Assembly: GCA_017640615.1 (NCBI GenBank)
Contig: JAEPQK010000005.1
Span: 289,586-353,585 of the forward strand
DNA: 64,000 nt
Direction of reading: 5' to 3'
Source of the DNA: Rhizobiaceae bacterium
GTDB taxonomy: Bacteria > Pseudomonadota > Alphaproteobacteria > Rhizobiales > Rhizobiaceae
This document shows positions 38,849 through 47,617 of the stretch, piece after piece (the first letter of the stretch is position 1; each line of letters opens with the position of its first letter). The notes under the pieces were generated by a model. It saw nothing but the letters and a program-made list of their open reading frames with translations, made no database searches and was not told the DNA's origin. The translations under genes and the position numbers were made by a program.

Positions 38849-39946
38849 CTAGCGGGGAAGCAGGACGTCGTTGACGACGTGGATGACGCCATTCGACTGG
38901 TTCACGTCGGCGATTGTGACTTTGCCAGCGCCGCCGGCCTCATCGAAGATGTAGAGGCTGCTGCCTTTGACAACGGCGGTCAGCGCGTCGCCTGAGACGG
39001 CTCGCATGTTGTAACGTCCGCCATTTGCCTTGGCGCGGCTCATCAGATCCGCACCCGACAGGTTGCCGGCAACCACATGCGCGGTCAGCACCTTGGTGAG
39101 CTGGCCCTTGTTTTCGGGCTTGAGCAGCGTGTCCACCGTGCCGTCCGGCAGCTTGCCGAAGGCATCATTGGTCGGTGCGAAGACCGTAAACGGCCCGTCG
39201 CCCTGAAGCGTTTCGACAAGACCGGCAGCCTTCACCGCTGCGACCAGCGTGGTGTGGTCAGCCGAGTTCACGGCATTTTCGATGATGTTCTTGTCGGCAA
39301 ACATCGGCGCGCCGCCAACCATCGGGTTGTCGCCAACCGAGGCGGTCATTGCCTTGTCGTCCGCCATCATGGCTGTGTCTTCGCTCATGTCGGACTTCGG
39401 CAGAAGGACGGTGTCGATGACGTGGATCACGCCATTGGACTGATCAACGTCGGCGATCGTGACGGTTGCCACATTGCCGTTCTCGTCGGTCAGCGTGATC
39501 TTGTCGCCGTCCATCTTGGCCTGCAGTGTGCAGCCGCCAACCGTGTTGACCGGGTGCGTGCCACCGTCGTCGGCAATCATGCCCTGGATGGCGTCCGACA
39601 TAGCGTCAGCCGCGACGACATGGCAGGTGAGGATCGTGGTGAGCTGATCCTTGTTCTCAGGCTTGAGAAGCGTTTCGACGGTGCCTTCCGGCAGAGCCTC
39701 AAATGCAGCGTTGACCGGCGCGAAAACGGTGAAGGGTCCGGGGCCCTGAAGGGTTTCCACGAGACCGGCAGCCTGAACCGCAGCGACCAGCGTGGTGTGA
39801 TCAGCCGAGTTTACGGCATTTTCGACGATGTTCTTGTCGGCAAACATCGGCGCGCCGCCAACCATTGGGTTTTCAGCAGCAATCGCTGTGCTCGCAATCG
39901 CAATCGCAGTTGAGGTCGCCAAAGCGGTGAGTGTGGGAATACGCAT
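38849..39946 (-). CDS. Secreted two-domain fasciclin (FAS1) protein
   Basis: A 365-residue protein. A signal peptide (residues 1-24) precedes FAS1 domain 1 (about 25-184), a Met/Asp/Ala-rich linker (about 185-204) and FAS1 domain 2 (about 205-365). Domain 1 is nearly identical to the single-domain protein encoded at 36080-36640 on the other strand. Domain 2 begins with the same NPMVGGAPMFADKNI stretch, then diverges in its second half. Adhesive or surface-structural roles are known for the family. It starts 132 bases from yidC on the same strand. Confidence 0.93.
   Translation of the reverse strand: MRIPTLTALATSTAIAIASTAIAAENPMVGGAPMFADKNIVENAVNSADHTTLVAAVQAAGLVETLQGPGPFTVFAPVNAAFEALPEGTVETLLKPENKDQLTTILTCHVVAADAMSDAIQGMIADDGGTHPVNTVGGCTLQAKMDGDKITLTDENGNVATVTIADVDQSNGVIHVIDTVLLPKSDMSEDTAMMADDKAMTASVGDNPMVGGAPMFADKNIIENAVNSADHTTLVAAVKAAGLVETLQGDGPFTVFAPTNDAFGKLPDGTVDTLLKPENKGQLTKVLTAHVVAGNLSGADLMSRAKANGGRYNMRAVSGDALTAVVKGSSLYIFDEAGGAGKVTIADVNQSNGVIHVVNDVLLPR
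39395..39874 (-). repeat. FAS1 domain repeat, minus-strand copy
   Basis: The minus-strand partner of the repeat at 36155-36634; it encodes domain 1 of the two-domain fasciclin protein. The copies are about 2.8 kb apart in opposite orientation with msrB, engB and the acetyltransferase between them, so recombination between them could invert that segment. Confidence 0.85.
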
Positions 39947-40078
39947 ATCTGTCTCCTCCGTGTGAATGTGACGGGAGGAGTCACGGCGTGAAGCTGACGA
40001 AGTTTCGCCGGTAAAGTCTATGTGAAGACGGCTTGATCCGGCGCGATGACGCCAGCGCCTCGCAGCCGGCGGAGAGAG

Positions 40079-41887
40079 CTACTCCGCCGGTGTCGGCTTC
40101 TTCTTGAACAGCCCGGTCAGGTTGTCCCACAGCTCGATCTTGGCGCCCTGGCGCTTCATGATCACGCCCTGCTGTAGGATCGACAGGAAGTTGTTCCACG
40201 CCCAGTAAATCACCAGACCGGCCGGGAATGTGGCCAGCATGAAGGTGAAGACGACCGGCATCCAGTTGAAGATCATTGCCTGCGTCGGGTCCGGCGGCGT
40301 CGGGTTCATGCGCATCTGCAGGAACATCGTGATGCCCATGATCAGCGGCCAGATGCCGATGAGCAGGAATGTCGGCACGTCGTAGGGCAGGAGACCGAAC
40401 AGGTTGAAGATCGAAGTCGGGTCCGGAGCCGAGAGGTCGCGGATCCAGCCAAAGAATGGCGCGTGGCGCATCTCGATCGTGACGTAGAGCACCTTGTAGA
40501 GCGCGAAGAAGACCGGAATCTGGATCAGGATTGGCCAACAGCCGGCCAGCGGATTGATCTTCTCTTTCTTGTAGAGCTCCATCATCGCCTGCTGCTGCTT
40601 CATGCGGTCGTCCGCGTATTTTTCGCGGATTTCCAGCATGGCAGGCTGGACCTTCTTCATGTTCGCCATCGACTTGTAAGACTTGTTGGCGAGCGGGAAG
40701 AAGATGGCTTTCACCACAACCGTGGTGGCCAGAATGGCAAGGCCGAAATTGCCGAGAAGCTGGAACAGCCAGTCCATGAGATAGAAGACCGGCTTGGTGA
40801 TGAAATAGAACCAGCCCCAGTCGATCAGGAGATCGAATTGGCGAATGCCGAGCTCTTCCTCATAGGCGTCGATGTTGGCGACCTGTTTCGCGCCAGCGAA
40901 GAAACGGCTCTCGACCGTCGCCGATGCGCCTGGCTGAACTGAAACCGGGTCGGCCAGATATGCAGCCTGATAGCGCGGCCGTCCGTTGCTGTCGAAATAG
41001 GCGTATGTCGGCTGGAAGCTGCCCTGCGGCGGAATGAGTGCGACGGCCCAATATTTGTCGGTGAAACCGAGCCAGCCATCGGTGGACTTTCCTGGCGTGA
41101 TTTCGGGCGTCTCTTGGAGATCGTCGTAGTCGATCTCCTGCAAGCCCTCTTCGCCGGTAACGCCGATCAGGCCTTCGTGCAGCACGTAGATGCCGACGGT
41201 TTCAGGTGTTCCGAACCGCATCGTACGGCCATAGGGCGTGAGGTTGGCCGCCGCTGAGCCCGTGTTGGCAACGCTGTCCGTGACCGTGAACATATAGTCG
41301 GCATCGACGGCAATGGTGCGCGTGAAGGTCAGGCCTTCACCATTGTCATAGGTCAGCTCAACCGGTGTGGTGGGCGTAAGCACCGGCTCACCGGAGACCG
41401 ACCAGACGGTGTTGTTGTTCGGCAGCGCTTCGACATTCTGGCCGCGATAGCCGAGTTCGACGAAATAGCCGTTCGGATCCTCAGCCGGGCGCAGAAGCTC
41501 GACATTGGCGGAGTCCTTGTCGACCGAGACCCGGTAATCCTTGAGTACCAGCTCATCCACACGCGCGCCGGTCAGGTTGATCGAACCGGAAAGCGTTGGC
41601 GTGTCTATCCGAACGCGCCCGCCGTTCTGAGTGGCTTCTGTGTTGTCGGCGCTCTGCGTGCCCTGGCTGGCGCCGGGCAGATCGGCAACGTCGGAATTGT
41701 CGACTGAGGGCAAATCGCTTCCGCCAGCGGGTGCGGCGGCTTCTTCCTGGCTCTCATTCTGCGCCGCTTCGATGCGGGCCGCCTCCTGCTGCGCTTCGAT
41801 GCGGGGGTTCATGTAGAACACCTGCCACAGCGTCAGGATTGCTACTGAGAGCGCAATCGTGATGAAGAAATTGCGATTGTTTTCCAT
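40079..41887 (-). CDS. yidC: Membrane protein insertase YidC
   Basis: A 602-residue Oxa1/YidC insertase. The N-terminal helix (MENNRNFFITIALSVAILTL) is followed by a charged linker and the large periplasmic domain (about 75-360). The conserved membrane core follows, with GNFGLAILATTVVVKAIFFP, GCWPILIQIPVFFALYKVL and the ending AGLVIYWAWNNFLSILQQ. It inserts membrane proteins with or without SecYEG. It lies eight bases after rnpA in the rpmH-rnpA-yidC order. Confidence 0.97.
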   Translation of the reverse strand: MENNRNFFITIALSVAILTLWQVFYMNPRIEAQQEAARIEAAQNESQEEAAAPAGGSDLPSVDNSDVADLPGASQGTQSADNTEATQNGGRVRIDTPTLSGSINLTGARVDELVLKDYRVSVDKDSANVELLRPAEDPNGYFVELGYRGQNVEALPNNNTVWSVSGEPVLTPTTPVELTYDNGEGLTFTRTIAVDADYMFTVTDSVANTGSAAANLTPYGRTMRFGTPETVGIYVLHEGLIGVTGEEGLQEIDYDDLQETPEITPGKSTDGWLGFTDKYWAVALIPPQGSFQPTYAYFDSNGRPRYQAAYLADPVSVQPGASATVESRFFAGAKQVANIDAYEEELGIRQFDLLIDWGWFYFITKPVFYLMDWLFQLLGNFGLAILATTVVVKAIFFPLANKSYKSMANMKKVQPAMLEIREKYADDRMKQQQAMMELYKKEKINPLAGCWPILIQIPVFFALYKVLYVTIEMRHAPFFGWIRDLSAPDPTSIFNLFGLLPYDVPTFLLIGIWPLIMGITMFLQMRMNPTPPDPTQAMIFNWMPVVFTFMLATFPAGLVIYWAWNNFLSILQQGVIMKRQGAKIELWDNLTGLFKKKPTPAE

Positions 41888-41895
41888 CGAGGTAT

Positions 41896-42243
41896 TCAGC
41901 CCGCCTTGCGCATTCGCCGGGAAAGTTCGGATTTGAGCCGGTCGAAGGGCGCTTCGAGAATGTCGGTCCGCCCGACGATCACATAGTCATTGCCGCTTGC
42001 CATGTCATCGGCGGCATGGGTGCGAATTGCCTCACGCAGCCGCCTGCGGATCCTGTTTCTGGTCACAGCCTTTCCGGTTTTTTTCGTAACCGTGAGGCCA
42101 AAGCGTGGCGGCTCGTCGTCGCCACGCTTCAATATTTCAAGCAGGAAAAGCGGCCCGCGCCGCTTCTCGCCTTTTCGAACGGCAAGAAACTCGGCCCTCT
42201 TGCGCAGTTTGCGCGGGAGGCCGCGTTTTGCCTCTCGGGCCAG
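41896..42243 (-). CDS. rnpA: Ribonuclease P protein component, with no ATG/GTG/TTG start
   Basis: The RnpA core is clear: [32 protein letters not shown] and the RNR-type motif [16 protein letters not shown]. In this frame an upstream stop (TAG inside rpmH) is followed by no ATG, GTG or TTG until a TTG at 42132. Starting there would remove about 37 conserved N-terminal residues, giving only 78. I therefore extend to CTG 42243 (then [14 protein letters not shown]), which has GGAGCCGGGAAG in front and gives 115 residues, the normal family length. CTG 42207 is an alternative. Non-canonical initiation or a sequence error are both possible. Confidence 0.8.
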   Translation of the reverse strand: MAREAKRGLPRKLRKRAEFLAVRKGEKRRGPLFLLEILKRGDDEPPRFGLTVTKKTGKAVTRNRIRRRLREAIRTHAADDMASGNDYVIVGRTDILEAPFDRLKSELSRRMRKAG

Positions 42244-42262
42244 CTTCCCGGCTCCGGCTTGG

Positions 42263-42397
42263 TCAGGCGCTGAGGCGCTTGCGGCCGCGCGCGCGGCGCG
42301 CTGCTACGACCTTGCGGCCGCCGGTGGTTGCCATGCGCGAGCGAAAACCGTGACGCCGCTTACGGACGAGTTTGGATGGCTGATAAGTACGCTTCAT
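42263..42397 (-). CDS. rpmH: 50S ribosomal protein L34
   Basis: A 44-residue L34: [20 protein letters not shown], then [20 protein letters not shown] and the ending RLSA. Too short for many ORF filters but unmistakable. It heads the rpmH-rnpA-yidC operon. A near-consensus promoter lies about 125 bases upstream. Confidence 0.97.
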   Translation of the reverse strand: MKRTYQPSKLVRKRRHGFRSRMATTGGRKVVAARRARGRKRLSA

Positions 42398-42522
42398 TTG
42401 TTTCAATACCGCGGTGTGCGGCCCTTCTTGGGTCTGTCTCGATGGTCAAGATCAGGAGCGTTGTCGCAGGCTGCCCCAATGCGCGAAAAAACAGTCGCCG
42501 GACGGGGCGCCCGAGCGTGCGC

Positions 42523-42551
42523 GGCTTATAGAAACGAAGGGGCTTGAAGTC
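42523..42551 (-). promoter_or_regulatory. Sigma70-type promoter of rpmH-rnpA-yidC
   Basis: Read on the minus strand, TTGACT (42551-42546) and TATAAG (42528-42523) are separated by exactly 17 bases. They point toward rpmH, leaving a leader of roughly 120 bases. This is the clearest housekeeping promoter in the window and fits a ribosomal protein gene. Confidence 0.75.
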
Positions 42552-42697
42552 AATCGCTGGCGTTCCGCACCTTCTTCTGTATGTGCCCTGCCGCGTCAAC
42601 GCGCCTTCTCACGCTTCGGTGAGGGTGCGCGCGAACGCCCTCAAAAGGCGGTGAGACCGGTGCTCCCGCGCTTGCCCATCTGGCAGCCAGGCCTCAA

Positions 42698-43570
42698 GTG
42701 AACGCCATCTCAACGAGCCCGGACAAGCACCAGCCAGTGACCGAAGTACAAATTCAAACCCTAAATTTCTCCCGCCGCCGCATACTCGCAGCCTCCGCAA
42801 CACTTGCCGCATCGGCTATGTTGCCGGGCGCCGCGCAAGCCGCAATGCGCAATTTCACGCCGCGCGGCAGCGCCTCGGTGGATCATACTGCATTCGATCG
42901 CATGTTGCAGAGCTACGTCGTGCCCGACGGGCAGGGCTACAACGCTGTGAACTACCGCCGGCTGAAATCGGAGGCGCAGGATGCTTTGCGCGGTTACCTG
43001 GCGGGACTTTTGGCCGTTTCGCCGTCCGCACTCTCCGGTGCGGATGCGCATGCCTACTGGATCAACCTCTACAACGCCAAGACGCTCGAGGTGGTGCTCG
43101 AATATTACCCGGTCAGCTCCATTCGCGAGATCAATCTAGGCGGCGGCGGCCTCTTCGGGCGCGGGCCCTGGTCGCGCAAGCTGATTTCCGTGGAAGGCAC
43201 CGAGCTCTCGCTAGACAATATCGAGCATGACATCGTGCGGCCTCTCTTTGGCGACCCGCTCAGCCATTACGGCCTCAACTGCGCCTCATATTCCTGTCCG
43301 AACCTCGCCACCCGCGCCTATACGGGCGCGAATGTGGACGCGCTCCTGGCGCAAGGCGCAGCGGAATACATCAACCATCCGCGCGGTGTAGCGGTCTCAA
43401 AGGGCAGCATCACCGCTTCGAAAATCTACTCCTGGTACGCCGACGACTTTGGCGGCCGCCGTGGGCTGAAGCCGCATTGGCTCGGTTATGCGCGGCCCGA
43501 TCACGCGCGCAAAATTGAATCTGCATCGATAGGGGGCTACGGCTATGACTGGCGACTCAATGAGGTCTGA
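42698..43570 (+). CDS. DUF547 protein with twin-arginine signal
   Basis: A 290-residue exported protein. SRRRILAASATLAASAML is a Tat-type signal (residues 25-42). The DUF547 domain follows, recognisable by AYWINLYNAKTLEVVLEYYP, GPWSRKLISVEG, LSLDNIEHDIVRP and LNCASYSCPNL. The start codon is GTG at 42698. Function unknown. A TVP38 family gene and an FAD-dependent reductase follow on the same strand and the three are probably one operon. Confidence 0.87.
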   Translation: MNAISTSPDKHQPVTEVQIQTLNFSRRRILAASATLAASAMLPGAAQAAMRNFTPRGSASVDHTAFDRMLQSYVVPDGQGYNAVNYRRLKSEAQDALRGYLAGLLAVSPSALSGADAHAYWINLYNAKTLEVVLEYYPVSSIREINLGGGGLFGRGPWSRKLISVEGTELSLDNIEHDIVRPLFGDPLSHYGLNCASYSCPNLATRAYTGANVDALLAQGAAEYINHPRGVAVSKGSITASKIYSWYADDFGGRRGLKPHWLGYARPDHARKIESASIGGYGYDWRLNEV

Positions 43571-43577
43571 GGGGGTC

Positions 43578-44333
43578 ATGACGTCACCCGGCACTGACGA
43601 GCCTGGAGAACAGAAGCGCCAGAGCTATTGGCGCTATCTGCCGCTGCTGGTCATTCTGGCCGGTCTTGCCTTTGGCTATGCCATGGGCTGGCATCAGTTT
43701 CTAAGCCTCAGCTATCTATCGGAAAGCAGTGAAGCACTGCTTGCCATGGTGGAGAGCTACCCGATTATCGCGCCACTGCTTTTCTTCGTGGTCTACGTGC
43801 TTGCGACGGCGTTTTCGTTCCCCGCTGCCTCGGTGCTCACAATCTTCGCGGGCTTCCTCTTCGGCTGGTTGCAGGGCGGGCTGCTGGTCGCATTCGCTGC
43901 CACGCTGGGAGCAACCATGCTTTTCCTAGCGGCGCGAAGCGCCTTCGGGGATGCGCTGCGGCAGCGTGTACGCGGGCCGGCTGCGAGGCTCGCCGATGGC
44001 TTTGAGGAAAACGCGTTCGGCTATCTGCTGGTGCTTCGGCTTGCGCCCGTTTTTCCGTTCTTCGTAATCAACATAGCGCCGGCCCTCTTCAAGGTACCGC
44101 TGCGCACTTATGTGACCGCGACGTTCATTGGGATTCTGCCCGGCACCTTTGCATATGCCTGGCTCGGGCAGGGCGTTGGCTCGGTGCTCGATGCCGCACG
44201 TGCGGCCGGCGAGGAGCCGTCAGTTGCCAGCCTGGTCACCCCTGAGATTACATTGGCATTCGTGTTCTTGGCCGTCGTCGCCCTAATCCCGACGATGGTG
44301 CGCACGGTGCGTGGCAAGCTGGCCCGCAGATAG
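43578..44333 (+). CDS. TVP38/TMEM64-family membrane protein
   Basis: A 251-residue membrane protein of the VTT/SNARE-associated group. About six helices are seen; the signatures are FSFPAASVLTIFAGFLFGW, FVINIAPALFKVPLRTYV and GILPGTFAYAWLG. ATG 43578 has GAGGGGG in front, just after the DUF547 stop codon; an earlier ATG at 43545 overlaps that gene. Bacterial homologues are linked to lipid scrambling; the exact role here is unknown. Confidence 0.87.
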   Translation: MTSPGTDEPGEQKRQSYWRYLPLLVILAGLAFGYAMGWHQFLSLSYLSESSEALLAMVESYPIIAPLLFFVVYVLATAFSFPAASVLTIFAGFLFGWLQGGLLVAFAATLGATMLFLAARSAFGDALRQRVRGPAARLADGFEENAFGYLLVLRLAPVFPFFVINIAPALFKVPLRTYVTATFIGILPGTFAYAWLGQGVGSVLDAARAAGEEPSVASLVTPEITLAFVFLAVVALIPTMVRTVRGKLARR

Positions 44334-44358
44334 AATTTTCGGAGAGGAACTTCGTTTC

Positions 44359-45786
44359 ATGACCACCCTGTTGAAGCCCGATATCTGCGTGATCGGGGGC
44401 GGGTCCGGCGGGCTCACTGTTGCCGCCGCATGCGCGTCCTTCGGCGTCCCCGTCGTTCTGGTGGAGCGCGGCAAGATGGGCGGCGACTGCCTCAACTATG
44501 GCTGCGTTCCCTCCAAGGCGATGATCGCCGCCGGCAAGCTGGCGCAATCGATGCGCAAGGCTTCCGGCTTCGGCATTGCCGATGTCGAGCCCGAGATCGA
44601 CTTCAAGAAGGTGAACAAGCACATCCACTCGGTGATCGACGCCATCGCCCCCAATGACTCGGTCGAGCGCTTCACTGCGCTTGGTGTGCGGGTCATTGAG
44701 GAGGAGGCCAGGTTCGTCGACCGCAAGACGGTGCGCGCCGGCGAGTTCGAAATCCGTGCCCGCCGCTTCGTCATCGCCACGGGCTCGTCGCCGCTCGTGC
44801 CGCCCATTCCGGGGCTGGACGATGTCGACTACCTGACCAACGAGACAATCTTCGAGCAGACCCGCAAACCGGCCCATCTGATCGTGATCGGCGGTGGACC
44901 GATCGGCATGGAGATGGCGCAGGCGCATCGCCGCCTCGGATCGGACGTGACAGTTGTGGAAGCCCTTTCCGCACTCGGCAAGGACGACCCGGAACTGGCG
45001 GCCATCGCGCTCAAGCGGCTGCGTGGCGAGGGCATCGTCATCCACGAAGGCACCAAGGTGGTGAAGGTCGAAAAGCGCGGCCGCTCCGGCGTGCGGGTGC
45101 ATGTCGAGAGCAAATCGGGTGCGACCCATGTCGACGGCTCACACCTTCTCGTCGCGGCCGGCCGCGCGGCCAATGTGTCGGGCCTCGGGCTGGAGGAAGC
45201 CGGCATTGCCTATGAGCGGCGCGGCATCAAGGTCACCGACAAGCTGCGCACGACCAACCGCAAGGTCTACGCCATCGGCGATGTCGCCGGCGGCCTGCAG
45301 TTCACACATGTTGCGGGCTATCATGGCGGGGTTGTCGTGCGCGCGCTCCTGTTCCGCCTTTCCGCGCGTGAAAACCGCTCCATCATCCCGTGGGCAACCT
45401 ATACTGATCCGGAGCTGGCGCAGGTCGGCATGACAGAGGCGGACGCAGCCAAAGAGGGCGGTCCGCTTTCAGTGCTGCGCTGGCCTTATGCGGAGAATGA
45501 CCGCGCGCAGGCGGAGCGCAAGACGGACGGCTTCATCAAGATCATCGCCGGCAGACGCGGCCGCATTCTGGGCGCCGGCATTGTCGGTGCAAATGCAGGC
45601 GAGATGATCAATGTCTGGGCGCTTGCGATCTCCAAAGGCATGACGCTGCGCGACATGACGGCTTACGTGCCGCCATACCCGACCATGACTGAAATTGGCA
45701 AAAGGGCCGCGATCACATATTTTGCCGGTGTGACACGCAAGCCCTTCGTGCGCTGGCTGGTGCGCATCCTGCGCCGGTTCGGCTGA
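44359..45786 (+). CDS. FAD-dependent pyridine nucleotide-disulfide oxidoreductase (mercuric reductase-like)
   Basis: A 475-residue flavoprotein. FAD-binding DICVIGGGSGGLTVAAAC, the redox-active CxxxxC in GGDCLNYGCVPSKAM, the NAD-binding IVIGGGPIGMEMAQAH, a second FAD site YAIGDVAGGLQFTH and the C-terminal dimer domain are all present. No N-terminal heavy-metal domain or C-terminal cysteine pair of MerA is seen, so mercury reduction is unlikely. Such proteins next to TVP38 genes are common. The electron acceptor is unknown. Confidence 0.9.
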   Translation: MTTLLKPDICVIGGGSGGLTVAAACASFGVPVVLVERGKMGGDCLNYGCVPSKAMIAAGKLAQSMRKASGFGIADVEPEIDFKKVNKHIHSVIDAIAPNDSVERFTALGVRVIEEEARFVDRKTVRAGEFEIRARRFVIATGSSPLVPPIPGLDDVDYLTNETIFEQTRKPAHLIVIGGGPIGMEMAQAHRRLGSDVTVVEALSALGKDDPELAAIALKRLRGEGIVIHEGTKVVKVEKRGRSGVRVHVESKSGATHVDGSHLLVAAGRAANVSGLGLEEAGIAYERRGIKVTDKLRTTNRKVYAIGDVAGGLQFTHVAGYHGGVVVRALLFRLSARENRSIIPWATYTDPELAQVGMTEADAAKEGGPLSVLRWPYAENDRAQAERKTDGFIKIIAGRRGRILGAGIVGANAGEMINVWALAISKGMTLRDMTAYVPPYPTMTEIGKRAAITYFAGVTRKPFVRWLVRILRRFG

Positions 45787-45814
45787 CACGGAGATCGAAG
45801 TCCAAGGGAGCGCT

Positions 45815-47302
45815 ATGTCGGCGTCTCGCGGGAATGACAGGGATGACGCGCAGCAGGGTCCGCGCGAAGTGCCGCTGACGCGCGGTCTTTCGACCAAGCT
45901 GCTGCTGCTCACCGTTCTTTTCGTGCTCCTGGCCGAAGTGCTGATCTTCCTGCCTTCTGTAGCGAACTTCCGCCTGCAATGGCTCGGCGAGCGGTTGGGC
46001 ACCGCGGCCTCCGTTGCAACCGTTCTTATGCATGCCGACACGATGGACCTGAGCCAGGTTGCGCAGGACGACGTGCTGATGTCGATTGGCGCCAAGGCCA
46101 TTGCGGTGCGCGACGAGGGTGAGTCACGTCTGCTGGTGGTGACCGAGATGCCGCCGCAGGTCGATATTCATGTCGATCTCGAAGCTTCCGGCCCGATGCT
46201 GGCAATTGCTGGCGCGCTCGACACTCTCTTCTATGGCGGCGACATGACGCTCAGGGTCACCGGCCCGGTTGGCGCGAGCGACAAGATTTTCGAGCTCATC
46301 GTTCCAGATACGCAGCTGCGCCGCGCGATGCTGACCTTCTCGCGCAACGTGGCTGGCCTTTCGTTGCTGATTTCGCTGATCACCGCCACGCTCGTCTTCT
46401 ACGCCATCAACCGCATGATGATCCGGCCGGTGCGCCGCATGACACAGTCGATGCTGACTTTCGCCCAGGCACCGGAGGACGCCAGCCGCGTGATCACCCC
46501 CCGCGAGCGCGCCGACGAGCTTGGCGTTGCGGAGCGTGAGCTGGCCAGCATGCAGGCAACACTTCAGCGCACGCTTTCCGAACAGAAGCATCTGGCCGAC
46601 CTCGGCCTCGCGGTTTCCAAGATCAATCACGACATGCGCAACATCCTCTCCTCCGCGCAGCTGATCTCCGATCGCCTGCGGCTGGTAAAGGACCCGACGG
46701 TGCAGACATTTGCGCCAAAGCTGGTGCGCGCCATCGACCGCGCTGTTTCCTACACTGAAGGCGTGCTTGCTTATGGCCGCACGCAGGAGGCACCTCCCTC
46801 GCGCCGCCGGGTGAGGCTCTCCATGCTGGTGGATGACGTGATCGGCCTGCTTGGCGTGGATGCTTCGCCTGGCATCGAGTTCTCCAATTCGGTCCATCCC
46901 GATCTTGAGATCGATGCCGACGCCGAGCAGTTATTCCGTGTACTGTCCAATCTCGGCCGCAACGCCGTTCAGGCGATGGCGGGGGACACGGACGACGCGC
47001 TGGTGCGCCGCCTGACGATCGCCGCCGAGCGCACCGGCACTGTCTGCCGCGTCACCGTTTCCGACACGGGCCCCGGCCTGCCGAAGAAGGCGCGCGAAAA
47101 TCTCTTCGCAGCTTTCCGGGGTTCGGCGCGCAGCGGAGGCACCGGCCTCGGCCTCGCAATCGCCAACGAGCTGGTGCGCGCTCATGGCGGCACGCTGGAA
47201 CTTGTGGAGAGCATTGGCGGCAGCACCGTCTTCGCAATCACCATCCCCGACCAGCCGGTGAGCCTGGACGAAGCTCGCAGCGCAATGCGCCGGCCCGCCT
47301 GA
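45815..47302 (+). CDS. Sensor histidine kinase (HAMP, HisKA-like, HATPase)
   Basis: A 495-residue membrane kinase. Helix 1 is at about residues 28-50, a periplasmic region follows to about 180, helix 2 is at about 183-205, then HAMP. The phosphorylated histidine is in VSKINHDMRNILSSAQ, the N box in NLGRNAVQAM, and the G boxes in VSDTGPGLP and GGTGLGLAIANEL. No response regulator gene is adjacent in this window, so it is an orphan. It is the last gene before tRNA-Arg and the composition change. Confidence 0.92.
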   Translation: MSASRGNDRDDAQQGPREVPLTRGLSTKLLLLTVLFVLLAEVLIFLPSVANFRLQWLGERLGTAASVATVLMHADTMDLSQVAQDDVLMSIGAKAIAVRDEGESRLLVVTEMPPQVDIHVDLEASGPMLAIAGALDTLFYGGDMTLRVTGPVGASDKIFELIVPDTQLRRAMLTFSRNVAGLSLLISLITATLVFYAINRMMIRPVRRMTQSMLTFAQAPEDASRVITPRERADELGVAERELASMQATLQRTLSEQKHLADLGLAVSKINHDMRNILSSAQLISDRLRLVKDPTVQTFAPKLVRAIDRAVSYTEGVLAYGRTQEAPPSRRRVRLSMLVDDVIGLLGVDASPGIEFSNSVHPDLEIDADAEQLFRVLSNLGRNAVQAMAGDTDDALVRRLTIAAERTGTVCRVTVSDTGPGLPKKARENLFAAFRGSARSGGTGLGLAIANELVRAHGGTLELVESIGGSTVFAITIPDQPVSLDEARSAMRRPA

Positions 47303-47540
47303 GCGGGTCTGGCCGTTCGGGCGGCAGCACCGCCCATTTCCTCGCCGGTTTCATCTCGTCCACGCGATACCTCGCTTTGCAGCCCTGTGAGTGGGAGGTG
47401 GTTAAGCCTTTTGTACAGAAAGCGGAAACCCTCGAAAATTTGAGGTTGGGGCTTCTTGCATTTCGGGTTCTGTATCGCTAGGTAGCCCAATCTCCGGTTT
47501 CGGTCGGAGGTTTGCGGCGGTCGATTGGCCTGTCCGCGAG

Positions 47541-47617
47541 GCGCCCGTAGCTCAGCTGGATAGAGCACCAGACTACGAATCTGGGGGTCAGAGGTTCGAA
47601 TCCTTTCGGGCGCGCCA
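47541..47617 (+). tRNA. tRNA-Arg (anticodon ACG)
   Basis: The cloverleaf reads: acceptor GCGCCCG paired with CGGGCGC, D arm GCTC/GAGC, anticodon arm CCAGA-CTACGAA-TCTGG with anticodon ACG, T arm AGAGG-TTCGAAT-CCTTT, discriminator G and encoded CCA at 47615-47617. All stems pair. The DNA directly after the CCA changes to AT-rich accessory sequence, making this tRNA a likely integration site. Confidence 0.97.

Noticed and set aside
44359..45786. Mercuric reductase merA
   Set aside because: It lacks the N-terminal metal-binding domain and C-terminal vicinal cysteines, and no mer genes are adjacent.
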